DNA of 64,000 bases from Bdellovibrio sp. 22V. GTDB taxonomy: Bacteria > Bdellovibrionota > Bdellovibrionia > Bdellovibrionales > Bdellovibrionaceae. Shown here piece by piece: positions 51,859-61,244 of the stretch (positions are counted from its first letter, which is position 1; each line of letters opens with the position of its first letter). The translations under genes were made by a program, and so were the position numbers. The notes below the pieces were generated by a model. It was not told where the DNA came from, did not search any database, and saw only the letters and a program-made list of their open reading frames with translations. The stretch lies in assembly GCF_030169785.1 (NCBI RefSeq), contig NZ_CP125854.1, positions 1 to 64,000 on the forward strand. Reading direction: 5' to 3'.

Positions 51859-53142
51859 TTATACCTCAAGAAGAAGTCTTTCAGGATCTTCGACAAGTTC
51901 CTTGATCTTCACAAGGAAGCTCACAGCTTCTTTTCCGTCGATGATTCTGTGATCGTAAGTCAAAGCTACGTACATCATCGGGCGGATTTCAACTTTACCG
52001 TTGAGGGCCACCGGACGGTCTTGGATTTTGTGCAGACCCAAGATTGCCGATTGCGGGAAGTTCAAGATCGGAGTTGAAAGAAGAGAACCGAACACGCCAC
52101 CGTTTGTGATAGAGAAAGTTCCACCGCTCAAATCGTCGATAGAGATTTTTCCATCGCGGCCTTTCAAAGCCAAATCGCGAACGGCCATTTCGATGCCAGC
52201 CAAAGAAAGAGTGTCCGCGTCCTTCACAACGGGAACCATCAAGCCTTTCTCTGTAGAAACCGCGATACCGATGTTGTAGTAGTTATGGTACTCAAGATCA
52301 GTGCCGTTGATCCAAGCATTCACAGCTGGGTAGGATTTCAAAGCTTCAACAACAGCCTTTACGAAGAAACCGTTGAAGCCCAAGTTCAAGCCGTATTTTT
52401 CTTTGAACTTGTCTTTGTACTTTCCACGAAGCTCCATGACTTTACCCATGTCGATTTCGTTGAAAGTCGTCAAAAGAGCGGCCGTGTTTTGCGCTTCTTT
52501 CAATTTCTCTGCGATACGCTTGCGGATTGTCGTCATAGGAACAAGTTTTTTGTCGCCTTGTTTGGAAGGGCCGCGAGCTGCCATAACTTCCGCTGCAGAA
52601 ACTTGCGGAGCGGCCGTTTTTGCTGAAGGAGCTGCTGCCGCTGGTGCTGCCTTGCCGGCTCCAGCAGTGCTTGCATCTGCAGCAAGGACATCACCTTTTG
52701 TAAGGCGACCGTCTTTGCCAGTTCCGGCAATGGCCGAAGGCTCCAAACCTTTTTCAGTCACGATTCTTTGCACAGCAGGGGAGAGATGTTGATTTGCACC
52801 CGCTTGAGGTTGTGCCGCAGGGGCGCTTGGTGCTGGAGTTGCTGTTTCCGCTTTTGCTGGTTTGGCTGCCTCAGCGCCGCCTGCTGCTGCAGAAGGTTTT
52901 GCGTCTGTATCCAACGTTGCGACCGTTGCGCCGATTTTTACAACGGCACCAGCATCGTTGCCAGGAAGGATTGTAAGAACACCATCGTTCTCTGCAACCA
53001 CTTCAACACTGGCTTTGTCAGTCTCAAGAAGCATCAAGACTTCGTTACGTTTTACAAATTCGCCGGATTTTTTCGTCCAGCTTCCGATAGTTGCTTCCGT
53101 GATGGATTCCCCAACTGCGGGAACTTTGATCTCTTGTTTCAT
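51859..53142 (-). CDS. sucB: Dihydrolipoyllysine succinyltransferase (E2 of 2-oxoglutarate dehydrogenase)
   Basis: A 427-residue core enzyme of the 2-oxoglutarate dehydrogenase complex. The lipoyl domain has Lys43 in [14 protein letters not shown]-rich linker is followed by an E3-binding domain ([34 protein letters not shown]), a second P/A linker and the acyltransferase core with His398 and Asp402 ([15 protein letters not shown]). The N-terminal [13 protein letters not shown] is the succinyltransferase type. Overlap with sucA is absent: 44 bases separate them. Probably co-transcribed. Confidence 0.97.
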   Translation of the reverse strand: MKQEIKVPAVGESITEATIGSWTKKSGEFVKRNEVLMLLETDKASVEVVAENDGVLTILPGNDAGAVVKIGATVATLDTDAKPSAAAGGAEAAKPAKAETATPAPSAPAAQPQAGANQHLSPAVQRIVTEKGLEPSAIAGTGKDGRLTKGDVLAADASTAGAGKAAPAAAAPSAKTAAPQVSAAEVMAARGPSKQGDKKLVPMTTIRKRIAEKLKEAQNTAALLTTFNEIDMGKVMELRGKYKDKFKEKYGLNLGFNGFFVKAVVEALKSYPAVNAWINGTDLEYHNYYNIGIAVSTEKGLMVPVVKDADTLSLAGIEMAVRDLALKGRDGKISIDDLSGGTFSITNGGVFGSLLSTPILNFPQSAILGLHKIQDRPVALNGKVEIRPMMYVALTYDHRIIDGKEAVSFLVKIKELVEDPERLLLEV

Positions 53143-53186
53143 GTTGCAACGTCCTTTTCTTTTAAAAAATCAATTCAATGCGCGGT

Positions 53187-55889
53187 TTAGTTGAAGATCG
53201 CTTTAATAATATCCGCTTGTTCTACCTTGTGTCTGTGGATAGAGCCCGTCGCAGGAGAAGATCTCTCTGGGCGGCCTACATATTCAAACGCCAATTTCAA
53301 ACCTGCCTTCGCAACCACATCGCTGAACTTGAAGTACACATTTTGGAATGCACCCATATTCTTAGGTTCTTCCTGTGCCCAGATCAAAGTTTTCGCTTTG
53401 CTGTAAGATTTTAAAATCTCAGTCACTTGTTTTGCAGGGAATGGATAAATTTGCTCAAGACGTACAAGTGCGACATTATCCTTCTTCGTTTTTTCTCTTT
53501 CTTCCAAAAGTTCGTAGTAAAGTTTGCCGGAAACGAAAACCACCGTGTCCACTTTTGTTTTATCGACCGTGTCTGCGATCACTTCTTGGAAGCTGCCTTT
53601 CGCCAAATCTTCGATCGAAGAAACAGCGCGAGGGTGACGCAATAAAGATTTCGGCGACATGATCACAAGAGGCTTACGGAAGTCTCTGTGCATTTGTCTG
53701 CGCATGGCATGGTAAATCTGCGCCGGCGTCGTCAAGTTGCAGACTTGCATATTGTTCTGTGCACAAAGTTGCAAGAAGCGCTCAAGACGTGCGGAAGAGT
53801 GTTCAGGCCCTTGACCTTCGTAGCCGTGCGGAAGCAACAACACCAAGCCGCTCATTTGCTGCCACTTGGATTCAGCGGCTGCAAGATATTGATCGATCAC
53901 GATCTGCGCGCCATTCACGAAATCACCGAACTGAGCTTCCCAGATCACAAGCGAGCGAGGATCTTGCACAGAGTAACCATATTCGTATCCCATCACGCCG
54001 TACTCTGAAAGAATACTTTCCGCCACCAAAAGCTGTGCTTTCGGATTTACGTCGGCAAGAGGGAAGAAGCAGTTGCCCGTTTTGAAATCGTACATGCCGG
54101 CATGACGGTGAGTGAATGTGCCACGCACAACGTCTTCACCTGTCAAACGCACTGAAGTGCCTTCCTGTAGCAAAGAACCGTAAGCCAAAAGCTCACCCAT
54201 GCCCCAATCGATCATCTCTTTGCCCGTGCCCATCGCTTTGCGAGTCTCAAGAAGTTTGATGAGTTTTGGATGGGGGGTGAAGCTGGACGGATAAGAGCCA
54301 ATCTTCTCACCGATTTTTTTAAGGGCACTCAGATCAAAAGAAGTGTCTGCTGTTTTTTCAAAATCAGCCTCAGTCGCTTTGCGAAGACCTTTCCAATTTC
54401 CTTCAAACTTAAAGTTCTTAAGTTTCGGAGGATTCTTTTTTGTCTCTTCGTAAATGTTTTGCAGGCGATCCATCGCTTGCGTGTACAAGTCGTCGATGTA
54501 CTTTTGCTCAAGGCTGCCTTCAGCAACCAGTTTTTTGCCGTAAAGCTCGCGCACTGTCGCGTGGCTTTTGATCAATTCGTACATTTGCGGTTGCGTGAAC
54601 GCAGGTTCGTCACCTTCGTTGTGACCGAATTTACGGTAACAGATCAAGTTGATGACAACATCTTTGCCAAACTCTTGACGGTATCTCAAGGCGATATCCA
54701 TCGCACGCACCGCACTTTCAACGTCATCGCCGTTCACGTGAAGAACCGGCGTGAATGTCATCTTTGCTGTATCTGAAGCATAACGAGTTGAACGCGTGTC
54801 GAAGCCGTTTGTTGTAAAGCCGACTTGGTTATCAAGAATGATGTGGATCGTTCCGCCGGTCGTGTGAGATTTCACCGCCGCCATTTGCAAAACTTCTTGC
54901 ACGATACCTTGGCCTGCGAAAGCCGCATCACCGTGGATCAAAACTGGCACAACGTTCTTACGTCCGTTAGCGCCCAATTTATCTTGAGCCGCGCGCGCCA
55001 TACCTAAAGCCACAGCGTTCACAGTTTCCAAGTGCGAAGGGTTGTAAGCCAAAGTCACTTTGCAAGAGCCCGTCGCTGTTTTCTTTTCAGTCACGTAACC
55101 CAAGTGGTACTTCACGTCGTTGTCGAAATCCTCGATCGCTTCCGCCAATTGCAGAGGTCCGTTGAAATCTCCGAAAACGTACTCTTCGCCTTTACCAAAG
55201 AAATTCACAAGCATGTTCACGCGACCACGGTGAGCCATACCCATGAACACTTCTTGCACTTGCAAGCCCGTGCCTTTGTTAACCAAAGTTTCCATCATCG
55301 GCAGAACAGAGTCCGCACCTTCAACAGAGAAACGTTTTGTTCCGACATAACGTGTGTGGATGAATTTTTCCAAGGACTCCGCCTTCGTCAAAGAAGCCAA
55401 AGCGTTTTTCTTTTCATCCAAAGAAAGTTTGTGATTGTTGTTTTCAAATTCTTTTGTCAGCCACGCGTACTCTTTTGGAGAAGCGTCGCCCGCTTGCAAA
55501 GCCAAAGTGCCGCAGTAGATTTTTTTGAGCTGTGCGATGATATCAGAAAGAGTCGCGCCGGCTTTGCCAACCAATGAGCCGATTTGAAATTTTGCATTCA
55601 AATCTTTTTCGCTCAAACCAAAACGTTTCAAAGATACAAGTTCAGAAGCTTGCGCAGGGTAGAGCGGATTGATGTTTGCTTCCGTGTGGCCATCATTGCG
55701 ATACGCTTGAATCAACTGGAAGACAGCAAGTTCCTTGTCGGACATGCCGAATTTGCCTTCTTGAGCAAACTCCATCCCCTCGAAAAAACTTCTCCACTCA
55801 GGAGCAAGCGCTTCAGGATTGGATTTGAAATCAGCATAGAGTTGTTCGATGTACTCTAAGTTCGCACGATTGATGCCAGTGTTGTTCAC
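53187..55889 (-). CDS. sucA: 2-oxoglutarate dehydrogenase E1
   Basis: Thiamine-pyrophosphate enzyme that decarboxylates 2-oxoglutarate and succinylates SucB. The 900-residue protein starts with the E1-type arm (NLEYIEQLYADFKSNPEAL, EWRSFFEGM) and has the TPP-binding GDAAFAGQGIVQE and the VINLICYRKFGHNEGDEPAF region, plus YGYSVQDPRSLVIWEAQFGD and HGYEGQGPEHSSARLERFLQ. Cytoplasmic. The order sucA-sucB with lpdA further down matches a single complex. First gene of the operon, divergent from gpmA. Confidence 0.97.
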   Translation of the reverse strand: MNNTGINRANLEYIEQLYADFKSNPEALAPEWRSFFEGMEFAQEGKFGMSDKELAVFQLIQAYRNDGHTEANINPLYPAQASELVSLKRFGLSEKDLNAKFQIGSLVGKAGATLSDIIAQLKKIYCGTLALQAGDASPKEYAWLTKEFENNNHKLSLDEKKNALASLTKAESLEKFIHTRYVGTKRFSVEGADSVLPMMETLVNKGTGLQVQEVFMGMAHRGRVNMLVNFFGKGEEYVFGDFNGPLQLAEAIEDFDNDVKYHLGYVTEKKTATGSCKVTLAYNPSHLETVNAVALGMARAAQDKLGANGRKNVVPVLIHGDAAFAGQGIVQEVLQMAAVKSHTTGGTIHIILDNQVGFTTNGFDTRSTRYASDTAKMTFTPVLHVNGDDVESAVRAMDIALRYRQEFGKDVVINLICYRKFGHNEGDEPAFTQPQMYELIKSHATVRELYGKKLVAEGSLEQKYIDDLYTQAMDRLQNIYEETKKNPPKLKNFKFEGNWKGLRKATEADFEKTADTSFDLSALKKIGEKIGSYPSSFTPHPKLIKLLETRKAMGTGKEMIDWGMGELLAYGSLLQEGTSVRLTGEDVVRGTFTHRHAGMYDFKTGNCFFPLADVNPKAQLLVAESILSEYGVMGYEYGYSVQDPRSLVIWEAQFGDFVNGAQIVIDQYLAAAESKWQQMSGLVLLLPHGYEGQGPEHSSARLERFLQLCAQNNMQVCNLTTPAQIYHAMRRQMHRDFRKPLVIMSPKSLLRHPRAVSSIEDLAKGSFQEVIADTVDKTKVDTVVFVSGKLYYELLEEREKTKKDNVALVRLEQIYPFPAKQVTEILKSYSKAKTLIWAQEEPKNMGAFQNVYFKFSDVVAKAGLKLAFEYVGRPERSSPATGSIHRHKVEQADIIKAIFN

Positions 55890-56072
55890 GATGGTCTCCG
55901 CTAAGGGCTGCTTTTCTGTGCAGCCTCAAAAGGTCTATTTTCTTGCTGCCAATATTCAAAAATTTCGAGAGTTTGACACGCCTTAATGCGCAGCAAAAAC
56001 AGGAAGCTTTTGATACTAAAATCGGCCCCTGTCATGATAGTTCTTTTTCCTAGGAAATTGAAGGAGTTTAAC

Positions 56073-56819
56073 GTGTATAAGTTGGTGTTGGTCAGACACG
56101 GCGAAAGTGTATGGAATCAAGAGAATCGCTTCACGGGTTGGCAAGACGTAGATCTTTCTGAGAAAGGTCGAGCGGAAGCTCTAAAAGGTGGAAAAGCCCT
56201 CAAAGACAAAGGCTTTACATTCGACGTCGCTTATACGAGCGTGCTCAAAAGAGCGATAAAAACTCTGAATTTCATTTTGGATGAAGTCGATCAAGTGTGG
56301 CTTCCTGTACACAAAGACTGGCGTTTGAACGAAAGACACTACGGAGCTCTGCAAGGCTTGAATAAAGCAGAAACCGCAGCTCGTCATGGTGAGGACCAAG
56401 TGAAAATCTGGCGTCGCAGCTATGATGTTCCGCCACCGGCAATGGACGTGAACGATCCTCGTCATCCTTCTCATGACCCGCGTTATAAAGGTGTGGACCC
56501 AAAACTTCTGCCTAGCCAAGAGTCTTTGAAAGACACGGTGGCTCGTTTTCTACCTTTGTGGGGCGACACGATCGCGCCTGCTATTAAATCAGGCAAAAAA
56601 GTTTTGATTGTTGCTCACGGCAACAGCTTGCGGGCTTTGATGCAACACTTGGAAGGCATGACTCCTGACGAAATCATGGGAGTGAATATGCCGACCGGAA
56701 TTCCAATGATGTATGAATTGGACGCAAACTTGAAGGTTCTTAAGCGCGAATTCATCGGCGACCCTGAAGAAGTGAAGGCGGCGATCGAAGCCGTCGCGAA
56801 TCAGGGGAAGGCAAAATAG
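56073..56819 (+). CDS. gpmA: 2,3-bisphosphoglycerate-dependent phosphoglycerate mutase
   Basis: Interconverts 3- and 2-phosphoglycerate. The 248-residue protein opens with [18 protein letters not shown] (phosphorylated His9), has the [16 protein letters not shown] and [19 protein letters not shown] segments and the second catalytic [13 protein letters not shown] 56073 is chosen because GAAGGAG stands before it and the protein then begins at the conserved [11 protein letters not shown] 3' hairpin at 56865 follows. Confidence 0.95.
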   Translation: MYKLVLVRHGESVWNQENRFTGWQDVDLSEKGRAEALKGGKALKDKGFTFDVAYTSVLKRAIKTLNFILDEVDQVWLPVHKDWRLNERHYGALQGLNKAETAARHGEDQVKIWRRSYDVPPPAMDVNDPRHPSHDPRYKGVDPKLLPSQESLKDTVARFLPLWGDTIAPAIKSGKKVLIVAHGNSLRALMQHLEGMTPDEIMGVNMPTGIPMMYELDANLKVLKREFIGDPEEVKAAIEAVANQGKAK

Positions 56820-56864
56820 TCATCTCTTTCTGAGCCAGACCTGCCTTCGTCGTGTCTTAACTTG

Positions 56865-56885
56865 AATCACCGGAAGGTGATTTTT
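56865..56885 (+). terminator. Terminator-like hairpin after gpmA
   Basis: AATCACC and GGTGATT with a GGAA loop, followed by three Ts. Flanking GTCTTA and TAAGAC can extend the stem. It ends the gpmA transcript about 45 bases after its stop. Confidence 0.7.
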
Positions 56886-56908
56886 AAGACATGATACAGG
56901 GGAGTGTC

Positions 56909-56936
56909 TTAAGTTTGATATCCTATCTGTCGATAC
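56909..56936 (+). promoter_or_regulatory. Candidate flagellar-sigma (FliA-like) promoter of the pseudopilin operon
   Basis: TTAAGTTT and GTCGATAC with 12 bases between them resemble the sigma-28 consensus TAAAGTTT-N11-GCCGATAA with two mismatches and one extra base in the spacing. It stands 22 bases before the first gene. Speculative. Confidence 0.3.
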
Positions 56937-56948
56937 GGACAGATAGGA
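56921..56948 (+). promoter_or_regulatory. Perfect inverted repeat overlapping the operon's ribosome-binding site
   Basis: TCCTATCTGTC and GACAGATAGGA are exact inverse complements around a six-base centre. The second arm runs into AGGAG, the ribosome-binding site of the gene at 56958. It is either an operator or an RNA hairpin that hides the site. Confidence 0.6.
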
Positions 56949-56957
56949 GAATTCGCC

Positions 56958-59765
56958 ATGAAACCACTCTCTTGGCTGGGACGTTCTGTCTTTCGCGGAA
57001 ATAATAAAGGTAGTGCCTTTGTTCAGGCACTCGTCGCCGTCGGCGTCGTCGGGACGATGCTTTATTATTTATCTCCTCAAGTTATTAAACACCGCCAACA
57101 AGTCACGAAAACGGCTTCTATTATTACGGCACGCCTTGCGCTTCACTCCATGGTGGATTTTACACTTCTTGGAATTAAACAGCGCTGGTGTTTTTCGGAA
57201 AGCTGGATGCCCGAGCCGTGTGCTCCTGGGGCTAATGCTTCGGTATTGCAAATTCTCAGTCATCCTCGCTCAGTCGAGCGTATTTTGATGAAAGATGACA
57301 CGATTGAGTATTTGCGTCTGATGGGGGTTTCTAACCCTGACAAAGTTCCTCTCGATCGTATTTATCATCGCATGCAGTTGAAGAACTTTTCAGCCATGCA
57401 TCCTGTTTATAAAATTATCGGTGATTTGAAAGGTTATAAAGTTGAAGCTATCGAAGTCGAGATCATGAGAGATCGTCGCGGCGTCATCCCCGAGTATGGT
57501 CGTGAAGTTTATCTTACGGTCTCTGTGAAACTTATCGGAGCCGATGGCGCCACAATCAAAGTAGGTTCTAGTGAGTTGAAAACGACGTCTCGTGTAGGTG
57601 TTTATCCTCGTGAAGTGGGAAGCTTCGGATTAATGGTTGCAGGCGATCTTCATTTGGATATGGCTTCAGGGGCAGGTTTAAAAGCAGGAGACGCTTACAT
57701 TAAAAGATTCCCGTCACGTGCTGAGCGTCTTCGTTATCCTGGTTTGATTTTCGAAAGTCCAGTGTTCGTCAACGGAAGCGTCTTTCTTCCCGATACGCCG
57801 CCTTTGAATCCTGGAGCGCCAGAAGGTGACACTGTTTATGCTCCCGTCACGTTCAAAGATAAAATTATTTTAGGGCAAGGTCCGATCATGAGAAAGGACC
57901 CAGAGACCGGAGCGATCAGTGAGTTCCGTCCGCGGACTTCAGGCTACGAGTCTGATCAGTTCTGGTCGAATGTGCGTCAGTTTGGTGGCTTTCAAAAAGG
58001 TGTCGAAGTTGACGGGGACCGAGACGAAGGGCTCGACTTTCTTTCTGGTTTAAGAACAGAAGCAAGCACAGCCGACCCGAACATGATGCAAAGATGTATC
58101 GAGTACAATCTCTCTAAATATGATCTGGGCCGTACATTCAATAGTAGAGTGACGGGTCAGTTGATGGATCGTAATAACAATAAGTTCAGCTACCGTATGG
58201 GATTAACGGATAAGAACCGCTTTAACCCGCAAACGGGTGAAGTGGATCAGCCGTCTGTAACTCGTTCAGGTTTCCTCGGAGAAATACTGAAAGGCTGGAA
58301 TCTCAGCAAGAATGTTGAAGCTGTTGCCCGTTACACTTTGTATTTTGGTCAGATGGAGATCACCGGAGAAATTCCAGATGACGGTCAAGTGACTTTAGAG
58401 CCTGAAATCAATTTGCGTCCTCTGAAAGACCGTATCAAGTCGCAAATTCAACAAGCGGACTCCGCTCTTCAATATGAAAAAAGCCGCTTGAATGACATGA
58501 CTCGTGAAATCGAGCAAATTGAAGGACGCCTCGGTGAGTTGCGTGCGGAGCTTCGCAATGAAGAGGAAAAGAAAAATCCAGATAAAGGAAGAATCGCTTC
58601 TTTGCAAAATCGTATCGAAAACAACGAAGACCGCTTGCGGGATGCTCGACGAGCGCGCGAACGTCAAAATCAGCAAGTTTTAGAGGCTGAAGAAAGATTG
58701 ACTTCGCTGAACAGGCAAGCAGCGGCATTGGCATCGAAAGATGGCGTGCAACCTAAAATTCACATCTCGATTAAAAAACCGACGGATCCAAGAAAACCGG
58801 GTGACAAAGAGTCGAATCCGACCTTCCGTGATCTTGAAGTTTCGTTTGAAAATGCAGAGCTGCTTATTAACGGAAACGGTGATCCGCAAAATATCAATTT
58901 GAAGTTTGAAGCCTATGACGTTTCTTATTTCCAAGGAACGTCACTTCGTACGTGGTCGCAACAAAACCAAGACAACACGAAGGGTTGGTTGATGTTCACG
59001 CGAAACGGCTTCGGTTTCAACTCTCCGCAAGCGTTAACCGACCGCTGGGGGAACTCGAAAGGGTCTCTTCCTGATGACGATCCTTATATTAACTATGATG
59101 AGCGTTGTTCGAACAGCGGTTTCTCGGCGTTCGGAACGGCGCAATGGTCACAGTCGTTTGCGCCGAACTCCAAACACTCTTGGTCATTCACGAACAAGTA
59201 TGACGATCGTGCGAATTTTGTGTTCAATGCCGGCAATGCTTACAAAGGTGTGAACACAAGCACAGCGACCTTCATTATTAAATCAATGGCAAAAGATTGT
59301 ATCATTACGTCGGAAGCCAATTTTGTTGCCGGTTTCATGACGTGTGAGCGGTTATACATCCAGGCGAGATCGACTCCTCTTCGTATCGTTGGTTCGTTCA
59401 TTGTCACCAACGGTGTATTCATCGACGACAAGGCATATGAACATGGCATACGTTGGAGTACAATTTATCATCCAATGGCAACCTACGAACTTCGCCAAGC
59501 TGGAATCTTGAAAGCTATGGACAACCAAAGTTGTTCAACGATCAATCGCTTCCCAGTATGGCATCCGATGCCATCGATGAAAGACGTCGCGAATCTCTAT
59601 CGTTGTAACGCTATTTCGTTACGTTCAAAAGCGGATCCGTTCCGCTGGACAGCGGTGGATCCTGATTGTGGATTATTGCCGAATCAGCCTGCCAAATCCA
59701 CAGTTTGTAAAAACCGTTTGGTCAGATTCTACGTTCTTGAAGTTTCTCGGGAGTCTGGAATATGA
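56958..59765 (+). CDS. Large pseudopilin-like protein with coiled coil
   Basis: A 935-residue protein. The N-terminus has a type-IV-prepilin-like leader: a short basic stretch, cleavage after Gly18 (RGNNKG then SAFVQALVAVGVVGTMLYYL), then a hydrophobic helix, though position +5 is Gln, not Glu, as in GspK/PilX proteins. It is followed by a large soluble region, a coiled coil at about residues 492-592 (EIEQIEGRLGELRAELRNEE) and a beta-rich C-terminal part with six or more cysteines. AGGAG precedes ATG 56958. It is the first of four genes in ATGA-overlap or near-overlap with two clear prepilins. Its size is extreme for a pilin-like protein. Confidence 0.75.
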   Translation: MKPLSWLGRSVFRGNNKGSAFVQALVAVGVVGTMLYYLSPQVIKHRQQVTKTASIITARLALHSMVDFTLLGIKQRWCFSESWMPEPCAPGANASVLQILSHPRSVERILMKDDTIEYLRLMGVSNPDKVPLDRIYHRMQLKNFSAMHPVYKIIGDLKGYKVEAIEVEIMRDRRGVIPEYGREVYLTVSVKLIGADGATIKVGSSELKTTSRVGVYPREVGSFGLMVAGDLHLDMASGAGLKAGDAYIKRFPSRAERLRYPGLIFESPVFVNGSVFLPDTPPLNPGAPEGDTVYAPVTFKDKIILGQGPIMRKDPETGAISEFRPRTSGYESDQFWSNVRQFGGFQKGVEVDGDRDEGLDFLSGLRTEASTADPNMMQRCIEYNLSKYDLGRTFNSRVTGQLMDRNNNKFSYRMGLTDKNRFNPQTGEVDQPSVTRSGFLGEILKGWNLSKNVEAVARYTLYFGQMEITGEIPDDGQVTLEPEINLRPLKDRIKSQIQQADSALQYEKSRLNDMTREIEQIEGRLGELRAELRNEEEKKNPDKGRIASLQNRIENNEDRLRDARRARERQNQQVLEAEERLTSLNRQAAALASKDGVQPKIHISIKKPTDPRKPGDKESNPTFRDLEVSFENAELLINGNGDPQNINLKFEAYDVSYFQGTSLRTWSQQNQDNTKGWLMFTRNGFGFNSPQALTDRWGNSKGSLPDDDPYINYDERCSNSGFSAFGTAQWSQSFAPNSKHSWSFTNKYDDRANFVFNAGNAYKGVNTSTATFIIKSMAKDCIITSEANFVAGFMTCERLYIQARSTPLRIVGSFIVTNGVFIDDKAYEHGIRWSTIYHPMATYELRQAGILKAMDNQSCSTINRFPVWHPMPSMKDVANLYRCNAISLRSKADPFRWTAVDPDCGLLPNQPAKSTVCKNRLVRFYVLEVSRESGI

Positions 59766-60253
59766 GGAAGTCATTGCTGAGAAACCAAAAAGGTATGTCA
59801 ATTATCGAGGCTTTGCTGGGTATGGCGATGATCACGCTTGTCGGTTCCTTCTTTATTTCCGGAACTTTAAGCATGCGTAAAGTGGCTAAAGAAAGCGGAA
59901 CTAAAAACTCGGTGTACAAGCAAATCAATGACGTCATCGAAAATATTCGTCCCAATGTTCGCATGTACCAAATTAATTATTACCCGACAGATGAAGCCCG
60001 CAACGCGGCTTTAGCGTTGGATAAGCTTCCAATGGCTTGGGGAAATGGAACCATCTCTACAGTTGAGAAATGTAAAGCTTGTCCAGGCCGTTATGGATTC
60101 GTTATTCAAGCGTATCCGGGAATGAAGGGACTTTATTTAGTAACCGTGCGACTTAGTCATAAAGAGTGGAGCCAAGGCAACGAATCTGCAAAAGATGCCG
60201 GTGCGAACTCTTATGGTTTCGTCGATTACCAGTTTGTGGTGAACTCGCAATGA
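59762..60253 (+). CDS. Pseudopilin (PilV/GspI-like)
   Basis: A 163-residue protein with a textbook prepilin leader: MRKSLLRNQKG then MSIIEALLGMAMITLVGSFF, with Glu at +5 of the mature protein (Glu16). It is a substrate for prepilin peptidase and would enter a pilus-like fibre. A small globular domain with a CKAC pair follows. ATG 59762 overlaps the preceding stop as ATGA. Confidence 0.85.
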   Translation: MRKSLLRNQKGMSIIEALLGMAMITLVGSFFISGTLSMRKVAKESGTKNSVYKQINDVIENIRPNVRMYQINYYPTDEARNAALALDKLPMAWGNGTISTVEKCKACPGRYGFVIQAYPGMKGLYLVTVRLSHKEWSQGNESAKDAGANSYGFVDYQFVVNSQ

Positions 60254-61218
60254 GACTGAATCAAAAAGGTTTTTCTTTAGCTGAAATGGTCGTCGGGGTC
60301 GCTCTCCTTGGAATTATGGGGATGGTGGCCGCTTCGTTCTTCGTATTCACAGCTAAGCAGAAAGAAGAAATCACAAACGAGATTGAAGATAAAGTCGATA
60401 ATATCATCGCGGAGCGCATGCTATTGAAGGACCTCAAAAATTCGGAGCCTTCATTTAACAATCTTGTAGTTACCGATGACTATGGTCGTCCTTTCTTTGA
60501 TTACGTGTCGGACGTTACCGATATCTCAGTGGATCAGGCAGAGCGTAAACTTACTCTGCAACTCGGGCGTCGCAATGAGCTTATCTTCCTTGTTTCAGCC
60601 GAGAAATTGCCAACGCTGATGTATACGCCAGCGACGGCTTATGATATGTCCAACGTAAATGGAAATCCGTTCAAGGCGGCCGATCTCACGTTCCGTTCTT
60701 TAAATAAGAACAACGAAGTTTATAAAGCTTCGAATGGAGCACTCTGGGGTGTGGGCACTATTTTAATGCTCGACTCGCCAGCAGCTGTTCGTGAGATGAC
60801 TCCGCTTGGTCCCAACTACAATCGCCCTGCGCGCTCTCCGATCTTTGTAGGAGTTGTGACGGCGGCAGGCGAGTCGCGTTTGAATCCAGTGATGTTGCCG
60901 AACTTTCTTAATCGCACGCACCCTATGTATCCGAATGAGACAATCAAAGACGAGGATTCGTTTTTAAGAGACATTCCGCCCATGGGGGGCGCGGCACCAC
61001 TTGTTCGCTTGAAAGCAGTGCGAATAATCAAGTATTATTTAGCTAAGGAATCAAAGGGGAACAAAATCAACCTATGGCGGTCATCTTTTAACGGAAGAGA
61101 TTTTGATCAAGGTCAGCTCTTCGCTGCGGATGTCACTGGGGTTGAGTTTTCTCGCAAAGATGCTCATGACTCATTGATTTATTATAAAATCATGCGTCCT
61201 GATAAAAGCGGGAAATAG
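60250..61218 (+). CDS. Pseudopilin (PilW/GspJ-like)
   Basis: A 322-residue protein beginning MRLNQKG then FSLAEMVVGVALLGIMGMVA, a prepilin leader with Glu at +5 of the mature protein (Glu12). It has a larger beta-rich globular domain, as in minor pseudopilins of the PilW/GspJ group. It is preceded by the previous pseudopilin's stop as ATGA. The order of prepilin-like genes resembles the minor pseudopilin clusters of type II secretion and type IV pili. Confidence 0.83.
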   Translation: MRLNQKGFSLAEMVVGVALLGIMGMVAASFFVFTAKQKEEITNEIEDKVDNIIAERMLLKDLKNSEPSFNNLVVTDDYGRPFFDYVSDVTDISVDQAERKLTLQLGRRNELIFLVSAEKLPTLMYTPATAYDMSNVNGNPFKAADLTFRSLNKNNEVYKASNGALWGVGTILMLDSPAAVREMTPLGPNYNRPARSPIFVGVVTAAGESRLNPVMLPNFLNRTHPMYPNETIKDEDSFLRDIPPMGGAAPLVRLKAVRIIKYYLAKESKGNKINLWRSSFNGRDFDQGQLFAADVTGVEFSRKDAHDSLIYYKIMRPDKSGK

Positions 61219-61244
61219 TAGGGGAACCAACAGAGGGGGCTTGT

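Noticed and set aside
55032-55577. Plus-strand frame of 181 codons
   Set aside because: Lies wholly inside sucA on the opposite strand; composition (Arg, Val, Phe, His) is that of a shadow frame.
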